Positions 55,214-63,830 of a stretch of DNA of 64,000 nucleotides are shown here, piece by piece. The stretch lies in assembly GCA_024276605.1 (NCBI GenBank), contig JAJRWX010000074.1:1-64000 (forward strand), read 5' to 3'. The notes below the pieces were generated by a model. The model ran no database searches. It was given only the letters and a program-made list of their open reading frames with translations, and had not been told where the DNA came from. The stretch's first letter is position 1, and each line of letters begins with the position of its first letter. The position numbers were made by a program, and so were the translations under genes. Source of the DNA: Planctomycetota bacterium (lineage in GTDB: Bacteria; Planctomycetota; Phycisphaerae; UBA1845).

Positions 55214-56745
55214 GTTACCTCCTCCGTCACGGGTGTTTTGATCGATGCCAAACAAGCCCGCGCTACCGCTGCATCATCAAAGGTAAGAACCTGATCACCG
55301 ACGAGTTGATAATCCTCGTGCCCCTTACCGGCGATGAGCACCGTATCCCCTTCTTCGGCCATCGTAATCGCTGATTCAATAGCCAAGCGACGATCCGGCT
55401 CCACCGACACACGCTGACGGGCGACGTCGTCAAATCCTGTGAGCACATCGCAGATAATATCCAAAGGGGCTTCGTGCCGTGGATTATCGCTGGTGACAAT
55501 CACATGATCTGCAGACTCCGCCGCGACTGCCGCCATGCGCGGTCGTTTACTACGATCACGATCGCCGCCACAGCCGAATACGCATATCAAACGGTTTTTT
55601 GTAAGCGGCTTTACCGCACGAAGGACATGACGCAATGCGTCATCGGTATGGGCATAATCAACCAGCACGCTAAAGGGATGACCATCCGGTTCGATACGTT
55701 GTAATCTGCCGGGTATCATCGGGATGCCAGATAGTCCGTGGGCAATCAAAGCGCCTTCAACACCTAAGGATTCAGCCATCGCCCCGGCCAACATCGCATT
55801 ATATACATTGTGCTCGCCCAACAGTGACACATCGACGACAACCTCGAAGTTTCGACCATGCAGCATGAATCGACTACCACTCGACGTCATGCGATCGATA
55901 GTTGCCCGTACATCCGCATCCTTTGCATGAAGACCAATGCGCACCACATCAGCGGCACAGTCTTTCACCATCATAGCTGCGTAGGGATCATCCGCATTAA
56001 TCACCGCGGTAGCGCCGGCTGATAATTGATCGAAAAGACGCTTTTTGGCATTAGCATATTGCGACATATCTCCGTGAAAATCGAGATGATCGCCGGACAA
56101 ATTCGTGAAAGCACCAATCTGAAAAGATAATCCATCCGTGCGGCGCTGTTGTAATGCGTGTGAAGAAACTTCCATAACCGCCACATCAGCGCCCTTCGTG
56201 CGCGATTGTGACAGTAGATCACACAACGCTAACGCACCAGGCGTAGTTAATGTTGCTTTGATGTGCTCGCCAATCAAATCGTACCCGATAGTACCAAACG
56301 TAACCGGTCGCCGGTGGGCTGCCAGTAGAATAGCGCGAAGCATCCAGGCAACGGTGGTCTTACCATTGGTGCCGGTGATTCCAACCAGCGGAAATGATTG
56401 GTCGGTATGTTTGAGTTGATAGAACGCCGCGGCTAAGTTTGCCAAGGCTAGGCGCGAGTCCTGCACGCAAATCGTGGTTACATCGCCGGCGTTGTACCGC
56501 TCATCCTCAACGACCACCGCCACGGCTCCGCTGCGCACTGCAACGTCAATAAATCGATGGCCATCTTCATCGCAACCACGCACAGCCACGAAGCACGAAC
56601 CAGGCGTCACAAGTCGAGAATCGTCAACCAACGATGTTACCGCCACATCGGGAATAGAGGACGCATCCACGGCGATACCAGCTTCAACCAACAGCTGTGC
56701 TAATGGTTGTGGGGTTTGCTCATCCGTGAGTTTGGTCAATCGCAT
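55210..56745 (-). CDS. murE: UDP-MurNAc-dipeptide--diaminopimelate ligase
   Basis: 511 aa. The ATP loop GITGTNGKTT is at 122-131, and VDYAHTDDALRHVLRAVKP and CVFGCGGDRDRSKRPRMA follow. TSDNPRHEAPLDI carries the D-N-P-R motif that selects meso-diaminopimelate, so the wall is of the DAP type. Near the start, VDDSRLVTPGSCFVAVRG is the N-terminal UDP site. It overlaps murF; 370 bp without a gene separate it from ftsI. Confidence 0.96.
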   Translation of the reverse strand: MRLTKLTDEQTPQPLAQLLVEAGIAVDASSIPDVAVTSLVDDSRLVTPGSCFVAVRGCDEDGHRFIDVAVRSGAVAVVVEDERYNAGDVTTICVQDSRLALANLAAAFYQLKHTDQSFPLVGITGTNGKTTVAWMLRAILLAAHRRPVTFGTIGYDLIGEHIKATLTTPGALALCDLLSQSRTKGADVAVMEVSSHALQQRRTDGLSFQIGAFTNLSGDHLDFHGDMSQYANAKKRLFDQLSAGATAVINADDPYAAMMVKDCAADVVRIGLHAKDADVRATIDRMTSSGSRFMLHGRNFEVVVDVSLLGEHNVYNAMLAGAMAESLGVEGALIAHGLSGIPMIPGRLQRIEPDGHPFSVLVDYAHTDDALRHVLRAVKPLTKNRLICVFGCGGDRDRSKRPRMAAVAAESADHVIVTSDNPRHEAPLDIICDVLTGFDDVARQRVSVEPDRRLAIESAITMAEEGDTVLIAGKGHEDYQLVGDQVLTFDDAAVARACLASIKTPVTEEVT

Positions 56746-57115
56746 AATAAAAGTAGGCTCTAGTTACTTATCGCAGTCGAATCCCTAAATCATGTTCGAG
56801 ATAGTGTCTCGAAGTTGTCATACCCGATATAAGGCATCATTCTCGAACCTCTAACAGTTGTGCATAGCAACATTTTTTTTCAACGCCGCATCAACCTCGT
56901 GGCGCCGCGCAAGCTAAAACATGCGGCTCGATATACTAAATCAATATACTTGACTGTTGACTGTTCGCGTTAGAGATTTTAGTGATGTTTAGCCATCTGT
57001 CATGGATCATATACCGACTCTATTCCTGCACATTGAATCCTGACTGCATTTCATATTTATCCGTCAACACCCATTCGTCTGTGACATTCGCAAAATTCAC
57101 AGCATTGCATCTACG
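56746..57115. other. 370-bp gap inside the dcw cluster
   Basis: No gene was found. A copy of R6 lies at 56904-56930 on the minus strand. The gap is long for this otherwise compact cluster and may hold a promoter for murE onward, though no clear -35/-10 pair was identified. Confidence 0.45.
56904..56930 (-). repeat. short repeat, family R6
   Basis: Read on the minus strand it is GAGCCGCATGTTTTAGCTTG followed by CGCGGCG, able to form a CCGC/GCGG hairpin. Other copies are at 3919-3946 and 15559-15586. Confidence 0.55.
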
Positions 57116-58843
57116 CTAGTTCGTTATGCGAGCAGCCATTACGTCATCGCGCGGCACATCCAGATAAGCCAGTGTTCGAGACATAATGCGTGCGACGACA
57201 GGTGCAGCTACGCGACCTCCGTAATATCCCTTGTGTGCATCCGGCCTGCGAATCATCACCAGGATCACAATCTTGGGATTATCCGCCGGGGCCGCCCCGA
57301 CAAATGCGCCCATATAGGCACCCGGTTCATATTGACCGCGATCCCGATATAAAAGCTTGGCCGTTCCCGTTTTCCCTGCCACCGCATAGCCGGTAATTTT
57401 GGCACGATGCCCACCGCCATGCTCAACAACCGATAGCATCAATTCCTTAGTCATATAATTGGCTACATCCGCACTCACTACCTGTCGAACCACTACCGGG
57501 CCATCATACGATGCGATCGTTTGACCATCGGGACCGACCAACGACTTCACGACATGTGGTTTAAGAAGCCATCCGTCGTTAAATAACGCAGCAAAACCCG
57601 TCACCAATTGGATCGGTGTCACGGAAATCTCATAGCCAAAAGATACCGATGCAGTTGTCATCGTTGTCCATTGATTCAGCGGCCTCACCAATCCCTTATT
57701 TTCGCCCGGACATTCAATACCGGTAAGTTCTCCAAAGCCGAATCGCTTCACCGTCTCATGCAGTACCGGGTTTCCCATGCGCGTCGCGATGATGCTCATA
57801 CCGATGTTGCTGCTATTTGTGATGATGCCGCGGATGTCCAATTCCGCGAATGGTTTCGTATCTTTTATTTTGCGAGAACCAATACGATACAGCCCTTTGT
57901 GGGTATTGATACGTTCAGTTTTGTTTATGTAATGCCCATCTATCGCCTGACTGGCGATGATCGGCTTGAAGGTGCTACCCGGCTCCGTGGGATCCGTCAC
58001 GCAGCGGTTACGACGAGCATCACTAGGACTTGAACCTGGATCACGTGGATCGAATGTCGGCACCGAGCACATGGCTAATACCGCCGCATTGGCCGGATCC
58101 ATGACGATGGCCACCCCTGAGCTGGCATTAAACTCTGCCACACCGTCACTAAGTGCCTCCTCGGAGATAAGCTGAATCTGTGCATCAAGCGTGAGAACGA
58201 CATGACTGCCATCAATCGGCGATAACGGGGCAACATCCGCATAGCGCAACGCGCGCCGCCGGGCGTCTCTGACTGTTAGTCGCTTGCCATCCGTACCAGC
58301 AAGATGCTTGTTAAAGGCAAGTTCCATACCTTCCAGCCCTTGTCCTTCGCGTCCCACAAAACCCAACACGTGGGCCATGGATTCGCCGAGTGGGTATTCG
58401 CGCACCTGCCGATCGACTAAACCAATAGCCGGCTCATGCAATGCTCGTACCGCCTCTGCGGCGATGTTATCTACATGCCTGGCTATGGTAATAAATCTTG
58501 ATCGGGGCTTGTTTTTTAGCTTTTTTTCGATCGATTCCGTAGATAGCGAGAGTCGAGAAGCGAGCACTTCAGCGACTTTTCTGCGATCAGTGACCAACGC
58601 TGCATCAACAAACACATCGGGCATCTGTCGGGACGTGGCTAATACGCGCCCACGTCTATCCAGGATTAAACCACGGCGGGCTGGGATGACAGATTGTCCG
58701 GCACGCTGCTTGTGTGCAGACGCCATCAATTTGTCACCGTGAGCTATTTTGATGTAAGCGAGTTGACCACCTAGTGCCATGAGCATACTCATCACACCAA
58801 GCAGCATCACGCTGGTCAATATGCGCTGTCGGCGATCAAACAT
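57116..58843 (-). CDS. ftsI: class B penicillin-binding protein FtsI
   Basis: 575 aa. One membrane helix (about 10-30) precedes the dimerisation domain and a transpeptidase domain with SxxK at Ser290-Lys293 (GSTFKP), SxN at 344-346 (SSN) and KTG at 491-493 (AGKTGTAK). It cross-links septal peptidoglycan with FtsW. There are no PASTA repeats. It lies 33 bp after the ftsL-like gene. Confidence 0.95.
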   Translation of the reverse strand: MFDRRQRILTSVMLLGVMSMLMALGGQLAYIKIAHGDKLMASAHKQRAGQSVIPARRGLILDRRGRVLATSRQMPDVFVDAALVTDRRKVAEVLASRLSLSTESIEKKLKNKPRSRFITIARHVDNIAAEAVRALHEPAIGLVDRQVREYPLGESMAHVLGFVGREGQGLEGMELAFNKHLAGTDGKRLTVRDARRRALRYADVAPLSPIDGSHVVLTLDAQIQLISEEALSDGVAEFNASSGVAIVMDPANAAVLAMCSVPTFDPRDPGSSPSDARRNRCVTDPTEPGSTFKPIIASQAIDGHYINKTERINTHKGLYRIGSRKIKDTKPFAELDIRGIITNSSNIGMSIIATRMGNPVLHETVKRFGFGELTGIECPGENKGLVRPLNQWTTMTTASVSFGYEISVTPIQLVTGFAALFNDGWLLKPHVVKSLVGPDGQTIASYDGPVVVRQVVSADVANYMTKELMLSVVEHGGGHRAKITGYAVAGKTGTAKLLYRDRGQYEPGAYMGAFVGAAPADNPKIVILVMIRRPDAHKGYYGGRVAAPVVARIMSRTLAYLDVPRDDVMAARITN

Positions 58844-58876
58844 GTCTGTCTTTTTCGGTTAGAGTAATCAATCCAC

Positions 58877-59179
58877 TTATGGATTGAGGACCACACGCAT
58901 CGCCCCGTGCCCTGGGTTGTTCTCATCCGGTGGCAAGAGTGTTTGTTGAAACCAACCAACGCGGTGATACACACGATCCGGTGATTTCAGTCTGGCCACC
59001 CGCGTCTGCACCTGCCATAACTCGCGCCGCAGTGATACCCATCGCGTTTCCAGCGACAGAATGCGCATCGCCGTAGACGCTTGCGCCCGCCGCATAGCCA
59101 CTACCCCCAACGCCATGGCAGCCAGCAACACGACAAACACGCACGTGCGAAACGAAGTCAACACCCCGGCTCCGAACAA
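58877..59179 (-). CDS. ftsL: FtsL-like division protein
   Basis: 100 aa. A short N-terminus and one membrane helix (about 9-29, RTCVFVVLLAAMALGVVAMRR) are followed by a coiled-coil-prone stretch (LSLETRWVSLRRELWQVQTRVARLKSPDRV). This is the size and shape of FtsL/FtsB; the sequence itself is too short for a firm family call, so the name rests on position directly upstream of ftsI. It overlaps the LysM gene by 22 bp. Confidence 0.7.
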   Translation of the reverse strand: MFGAGVLTSFRTCVFVVLLAAMALGVVAMRRAQASTAMRILSLETRWVSLRRELWQVQTRVARLKSPDRVYHRVGWFQQTLLPPDENNPGHGAMRVVLNP

Positions 59180-60216
59180 GCGACCGTGTTCGATAAGGGC
59201 AGCTTAATCCGAACGCCGACGCGAATTTTGTCAGGGTCGGGAAAGTGCTTTTTGTTTAGTTGATGAATCTCATGCCAACGTTTGGCGTCACCCAATTCTT
59301 TCCTGGCAATGCTGATATATCGATCGTTCGTTTTGATTTGATACCAGCGAAACGATGGCGTAGTCTTCGTTGACAACGATCGTTGACTCTTCGCGGTAGC
59401 AGCATGTTTGGTTGGTGACATCATAGTAGACGGTAACGTCGTCTCTTGGGTTAACCCTGTAGGGATCACAAGGTTCATATTGACTTTCAATTGATCGGGG
59501 CTGGAAAGAATGGCCCGGTTGGCATCGAAGATCGCATTCACATTTCGGCGAGACGATTTACCCATTTGGCTTGCCGCAATTTTATAAAGTGTATCGCCCG
59601 ATTTGACTCGATAGGTAACGACACGCGCTTTCGCACGATTGACCGGTGAACGAGGGGTTGCCGTAGTGGCGGCAGCTATTTGCCGAGGTAACTCGTCGTT
59701 GGCTCGCGCATGCTGCACAAGCCGGGAATGATCCTGATTAACCGCGTGCCACGGTGCTTGCCGGGACGACTCCTCTGACAATGCTCCATTATGGGGAGGA
59801 ACCGGCGATATGAGAGGTGGGGTAACGGTGTTTGACGTACCCCTATGCGCCCCGGAAGCGCGCACGCGATCAGGTAGTTGGTTCTGTCCGCCCGTTGGTC
59901 CGGTCGCATAAGGCCGAGTCATGCTGTACTGGCTGCGCGTGTTTTGCACGGGCATGTCCACGCGCGAGGGTGGCCGTTGGGCATGTCGAACGGCAGGATT
60001 GGCACGTGATGCTTGAGATGAATGTGTGCGCGAATTAGCTTGAGGCCCGGATTTTCGTGCAAAATGTACCGGAGAATCCGCCGGTTTATCGGTTTTAGTC
60101 AGGAATGTATGGTTGCGAATGCGAGAATCCAACTGACCGCGATTAGCTAAAATGACGGCGAAACACACAATAAACGCAAGCCCGGCTAACAGTCCGACCT
60201 TGGTCTCGCGTGCCAT
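59158..60216 (-). CDS. LysM-domain envelope protein of the dcw cluster
   Basis: 352 aa from the ATG at 60216, chosen because GGGGAG lies about 8 bases upstream. One N-terminal helix (VGLLAGLAFIVCFAVILANRG) is followed by a long Ser/Thr/Pro/Arg-rich low-complexity linker (about 30-215). Two LysM domains follow: VVTYRVKSGDTLYKIAASQMG... (about 215-270) and FRWYQIKTNDRYISIARKELGDAKRWHEIHQLN to IKLPL (about 295-345). LysM binds peptidoglycan, so this is probably an anchored wall-binding protein. A gene of this kind between rsmH and ftsL is not standard. Confidence 0.88.
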   Translation of the reverse strand: MARETKVGLLAGLAFIVCFAVILANRGQLDSRIRNHTFLTKTDKPADSPVHFARKSGPQANSRTHSSQASRANPAVRHAQRPPSRVDMPVQNTRSQYSMTRPYATGPTGGQNQLPDRVRASGAHRGTSNTVTPPLISPVPPHNGALSEESSRQAPWHAVNQDHSRLVQHARANDELPRQIAAATTATPRSPVNRAKARVVTYRVKSGDTLYKIAASQMGKSSRRNVNAIFDANRAILSSPDQLKVNMNLVIPTGLTQETTLPSTMMSPTKHAATAKSQRSLSTKTTPSFRWYQIKTNDRYISIARKELGDAKRWHEIHQLNKKHFPDPDKIRVGVRIKLPLSNTVACSEPGC

Positions 60217-60270
60217 GCTCATTCTCCCCAGTGGGTACATCGACGCCGACCGCGTCGAATAATGTTCATT

Positions 60271-61194
60271 CTACTCCGCCGACAGACGCTCTACGACACG
60301 CAGCTTGGCACTACGGGCACGTGGGTTCGCGTCTCTTTCTTCGGCACTCGCTATCATAGGTTTTTTCGTCAAGATACGATAAATGCCATCAGTTTTTCGC
60401 TGTCGAAAATCATGCTTAACCGGCCGATCTTCAACGCTATGAAAAGCGATGACACCGAAGCGTCCACCCGGTGTCAATATATCCGGCACTTGCACAAGCA
60501 AAGCTTGCAAACAAGGTATCTCATCGTTGACCGCCATACGTAATGCTTGAAACGTTCTCGTGGCGGGATGTATTTTGGCGTGTCTGGATTCAGGATTTAC
60601 ACCCACCGCACGCGATACAATCTCCGCAAGCTGCCCGGTAGTTGTAATCCGAGCATCGCGCCGCAGTTCGCAGATCCGCTTGGCTATCCGACGGCTCTTC
60701 ATTTCCTGTGCGTTATAATAAAACAAATCAGCCAGCTCCCGTTCCTTCATGCGATTCACCAAGTCGGATGCCGTTGTAGTAAGATCGGGATTCATCCGCA
60801 TATCAAGTGGTCCGTCCTGACGAAATGAAAATCCCCTCGCCGCCTGATCCAAGTGGACGGAATTTACACCGAGGTCTGCAAGAACAACATCCGCATGCTG
60901 CACACCCAAACAACCAATGGCGTCGGTTATGTCGGCAAAATTAGCCTGCAAAAGCTCTACGCGCGGCGTAACATCAGCTAAGCGCTGCTTGGCTAAGGAT
61001 AAATTTTCAGGGTCTACGTCCAGACCAATCAGTATGCCGGTCTGCCCCATCGACTTCGCAAATAGCGCCGCATGGCCGCCAAGTCCAACGGTAGCATCGA
61101 TTACCACGCTACCAGCACTAACTGGTAATAGTTCGCAGATTTCCCGAGCAAGAACCGGGATATGACCACGCACCTCGCCCTCTTGCTCACTCAT
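60271..61194 (-). CDS. rsmH: 16S rRNA (cytosine(1402)-N4)-methyltransferase
   Basis: 307 aa. HIPVLAREICELLPV and the SAM loop VVIDATVGLGGHA (31-43), DVVLADLGVNSVHLDQAARGFSFRQDGPLDMRMN, RTFQALRMAVNDEIPCL and IAFHSVEDRPVKHDFR are the RsmH/MraW blocks. It methylates C1402 of 16S rRNA. The usual NSxQ-like LGVSSxQLD is LGVNSVHLD here. It lies 54 bp upstream of the LysM gene. Confidence 0.96.
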   Translation of the reverse strand: MSEQEGEVRGHIPVLAREICELLPVSAGSVVIDATVGLGGHAALFAKSMGQTGILIGLDVDPENLSLAKQRLADVTPRVELLQANFADITDAIGCLGVQHADVVLADLGVNSVHLDQAARGFSFRQDGPLDMRMNPDLTTTASDLVNRMKERELADLFYYNAQEMKSRRIAKRICELRRDARITTTGQLAEIVSRAVGVNPESRHAKIHPATRTFQALRMAVNDEIPCLQALLVQVPDILTPGGRFGVIAFHSVEDRPVKHDFRQRKTDGIYRILTKKPMIASAEERDANPRARSAKLRVVERLSAE

Positions 61195-61635
61195 GTCAAC
61201 CTATCACCAACGAGCGGGGGGTCGCCGACCATCCTTGGTGACGGAATCCCAGAACCCGCTTTTCGGTACCAACCGCGATTGCGCATCGCAGTCAAAACGA
61301 GAAAACCAGCTATTCTAGCACTGCTACCTTACCTGAAATCGCCAAAGCCGGCTTAACCTCAAGGTGAATTACTTCACCGGAACAAAGTGCGAAGCCCGTC
61401 AACAGTTTCAGGATGATTCGACCGAGATGCCACACACTGTAACCTCCCGCGTCAGTCAAACATAGCCTCCTCGCTCATGCACCATCACCACATCGCAGCA
61501 GGGCGCATCCTTGCGCTCCAAATTCTGCCATGCCGTTGGCTTAACTAATCCCTTTTAATGTTCAACACCTACTACACCGCGCCCAATCAACCGTTGCGAA
61601 ATCGAATCCTTCTAACATTACACAACGTCAGCGAC
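61195..61635. other. 441-bp gap between mraZ and rsmH
   Basis: In most dcw clusters mraZ and rsmH nearly touch; here there is a gap with no supported gene. A short inverted repeat (GGTGAA-TTAC-TTCACC, 61362-61377) is the only structure noticed. Confidence 0.45.
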
Positions 61636-62118
61636 CTATTGACCCGCCTGCTCAGCCTGGCCGGGTTTCATCCGTAAAAAGCCCTGCCAATCAGGCCAAT
61701 CGTCGCTTTCCCAATCAATGCCCAGCACCTTCTCGAACTCAGCCCGATTCCAAATATCGAATCGGTTCTTCTGCCCTACCAACAGGGCTTCTTCGCACAG
61801 CTTCGCTTTCCGTCGCAGCCTGCCGGGTAGAACAATGCGTCCCTGCTTGTCCAACTCGACGTATTCGCTGATCGAATAATACTGCAACTCGAAGCTGCGC
61901 GATTCCGGGCCAGGCGTGAACTCCGTTCCACTACGGCTGGCCAACGCTTTGTAACCAAGCTCTGTAAATACCGAGAGCGTGCCTCGATGCTCGCCCAGGG
62001 TGATATACACCCCGTTACCTTCACGGTCCGGCCCCAGGGCAGCTCGAAGCTGCGCTGGCAGCGTGATACGATTTTTTCCATCAATCGTTCGCTCATGTTG
62101 ACCCGTGAAAATCCGCAT
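61636..62118 (-). CDS. mraZ: transcriptional regulator MraZ
   Basis: 160 aa, made of two AbrB/SpoVT-like MraZ half-repeats: FTGQHERTIDGKNRITLPAQLRAAL and YVELDKQGRIVLPGRLRRKAKL. MraZ binds repeated TGGGN-type boxes upstream of its own cluster. Upstream (minus strand) TGGGGCG and AGGGTAGGG lie within 75 bases, which may be its operator, but the spacing is not ideal. It heads the dcw cluster. Confidence 0.93.
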   Translation of the reverse strand: MRIFTGQHERTIDGKNRITLPAQLRAALGPDREGNGVYITLGEHRGTLSVFTELGYKALASRSGTEFTPGPESRSFELQYYSISEYVELDKQGRIVLPGRLRRKAKLCEEALLVGQKNRFDIWNRAEFEKVLGIDWESDDWPDWQGFLRMKPGQAEQAGQ

Positions 62119-62317
62119 AAAATTAAGTTTCCCTACCCTAAGCTAGGTCTGACGTGGGATAGTCTAACACCTCGCCCCACCACGTCAACAAAAAAATGCA
62201 AATTTTGCTTAAAGCTGATTTTTTTGCGCGATGGTTAGCCAAGGTGGCTAGATGTGGTGGCGCGCATATATCGATGGCCTACATATTGATCGACGATTGA
62301 TGAGTCACATCATGATT

Positions 62318-62797
62318 CTATTCCAGTTCACCAAGGCGTCTTGTTGCCTGTGTAATTGGTTGACCGCATTCGGAGCAAATACCAGTCACGTTTCCTGTGA
62401 GATTGTATCCGCAGTTTCGGCAGTGGCCGTCAGGGTAACGGTGATCTCTTCGCCACAATAGAAACGTTGGAATGAACACGAACGGTGCGATGCACCAGAG
62501 TGGTATGAATACTCGAAATGCACTGATTGATTGCTGAATTCGAGGCGTGTAAGTAATGAAGCGGGGCCACCACCGAATTGGGCCAGGCTTGTGTATACTA
62601 AAAACACGCATTGTTGCTGGCCTGTTAATGATCGGTGGTGTATATCCGACGCCTCCAAAACCTGCTCGTATGATTCGTTTATTAACGTGAACATACGATA
62701 CGGTCGTCATGCTCATGCCCCAGACAAGGCCGAAAATTATCGACAGAGTCATCGCAAGCTTTGTCCGAATCCTTAGCATTTGAAAGCGTGTAGACAT
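62318..62797 (-). CDS. membrane protein with 'CRNCGYNL' double zinc ribbon
   Basis: 159 aa with hydrophobic segments at about 12-32 and 105-125. The C-terminal CRNCGYNLTGNVTGICSECGQPI is the two-CxxC ribbon found in many small planctomycete membrane proteins. The function is unknown. It is transcribed in the same direction as mraZ but lies upstream of it. Confidence 0.75.
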   Translation of the reverse strand: MSTRFQMLRIRTKLAMTLSIIFGLVWGMSMTTVSYVHVNKRIIRAGFGGVGYTPPIINRPATMRVFSIHKPGPIRWWPRFITYTPRIQQSISAFRVFIPLWCIAPFVFIPTFLLWRRDHRYPDGHCRNCGYNLTGNVTGICSECGQPITQATRRLGELE

Positions 62798-62991
62798 GCT
62801 ATGTTGTGTCTCCTTTGTACATACACCAGTATATTATTCGATGGATGCGCTGATTTGTCACGAAAAAAAACGTAATTAGATTAGACTATTTTCAAACTCG
62901 TATTGAGAGCACCGTTACGCAATTCGTTCATTCCCGCCAGGCAAATGGTTGAATCACCTCCACCATTGACATGCTCTACCACCAGGACAGT

Positions 62992-63146
62992 CGAATCAGA
63001 GCCGCACGGTGCCAGCCTGCGGGCTAACACGTCCCCACCGGGCACCATCGCCAACATGTCACCAGGCTTGCGCCAGGTGCTCTGAACATATTCGTCGCAC
63101 GAGTGGCCCATGTCCTTTTGTTTGGACCTGGGGGAGTCGATGATAC
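62992..63146 (+). repeat. composite repeat R5 + R1
   Basis: Inverted arms AATCAGAGCCGCACGGTGCC and CACCAGGCTTGCGCCAGGTG with a GCTCTGA end, followed by an R1 hairpin whose left arm is damaged (CCCATGTCC). The same order is at 16268-16435. Confidence 0.65.
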
Positions 63147-63228
63147 GCGGATAGTAACATAGATACGACACTTATATGACATAACAAATCTGTTGAGTAG
63201 TTAGGGTATGGGCGCCCGCTATGGTTAA

Positions 63229-63281
63229 AGGCAGGTCAACCTTTCGCCAATTAGTCATTGGCGAAAGAACGACCTGCCCTA
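63229..63281 (+). repeat. hairpin repeat, family R2
   Basis: AGGCAGGTCAACCTTTCGCC and GGCGAAAGAACGACCTGCCC around a short loop; almost identical to 16602-16650. Confidence 0.75.
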
Positions 63282-63351
63282 CAAAGCTGACGTCGTGCGG
63301 GTATTTTCTCGAAAGGTATCGCAAGTGTCACGGTCATTGCACGCAACATCC

Positions 63352-63387
63352 TCCCCCACCCTTTACCAGTAGGCAAAGGATGGGACA
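63352..63387. repeat. hairpin repeat, family R4
   Basis: CCCCCACCCTTTACCAGTAGGCAAAGGATGGG, a mutated form of the perfect hairpin at 16210-16243. Confidence 0.55.
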
Positions 63388-63473
63388 CCCGCGCGCGGAT
63401 ATCTATAGTCCAATGAAAGATGGCATCGAAGTCGGTCGCCCCCTGATCAGTTTCCGCGATATTTCCAACGTTT

Positions 63474-63830
63474 TCATGGGCGATTACTGATCCGACGATA
63501 CATGAGTTCGACTTCCTGGATGAGTTGAGGTTCAAGTTCTTCGAGCCGCCTTGGCAGATCCATCGAACCGTGTTTGACCGTGAGTACAAAGACATCGTTA
63601 TCGATCACGTCACACACGAGCCAATGCTTTCCAACACGGTAAAACAACAACCGACCGGAGAACTCTCGCTTGGCGTGTAGGAGGTCCGGGGACAACCGAA
63701 TAAGCTCAAACGCAGTCTCGAATTTTGCGATGTATTCGTCGGCAACCCGCCGTCCCCAATTCTCGATCGAATACGCTTCAATGGCTGCAAAATCTTTGAG
63801 GGCACGCCTGGTCAGAAACAGCCGTGTCAT
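63474..63830 (-). CDS. RelE/ParE-family toxin
   Basis: 118 aa from the ATG at 63830 (MTRLFLTRRALKDFAAIEAYS). The open frame starts 9 bases earlier, but this ATG overlaps the antitoxin stop as ATGA. AxxDFxxIExYSIENWGRRVADEYIAKFETAFELI, then GRLLFYRVGKHWLVCDVIDNDVFVLTVKHGSMDL, is the ParE/RelE fold pattern. Members inhibit gyrase or cleave mRNA; the type cannot be told here. Confidence 0.82.
   Translation of the reverse strand: MTRLFLTRRALKDFAAIEAYSIENWGRRVADEYIAKFETAFELIRLSPDLLHAKREFSGRLLFYRVGKHWLVCDVIDNDVFVLTVKHGSMDLPRRLEELEPQLIQEVELMYRRISNRP

Larger units (their letters stand above)
62798..63473. other. repeat-rich intergenic region (675 bp)
   Basis: It contains R5 arms (62992-63085), R1 (63102-63146), R2 (63229-63281) and R4 (63352-63387), in nearly the same set as 16.1-16.7 kb. 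The open frames running through it are not supported as genes. Confidence 0.6.

Noticed and set aside
62881-63171. 96-aa minus-strand reading frame
   Set aside because: It lies wholly in the R5 and R1 repeats, has no recognisable domain, and repeats at other loci give similar chance frames.
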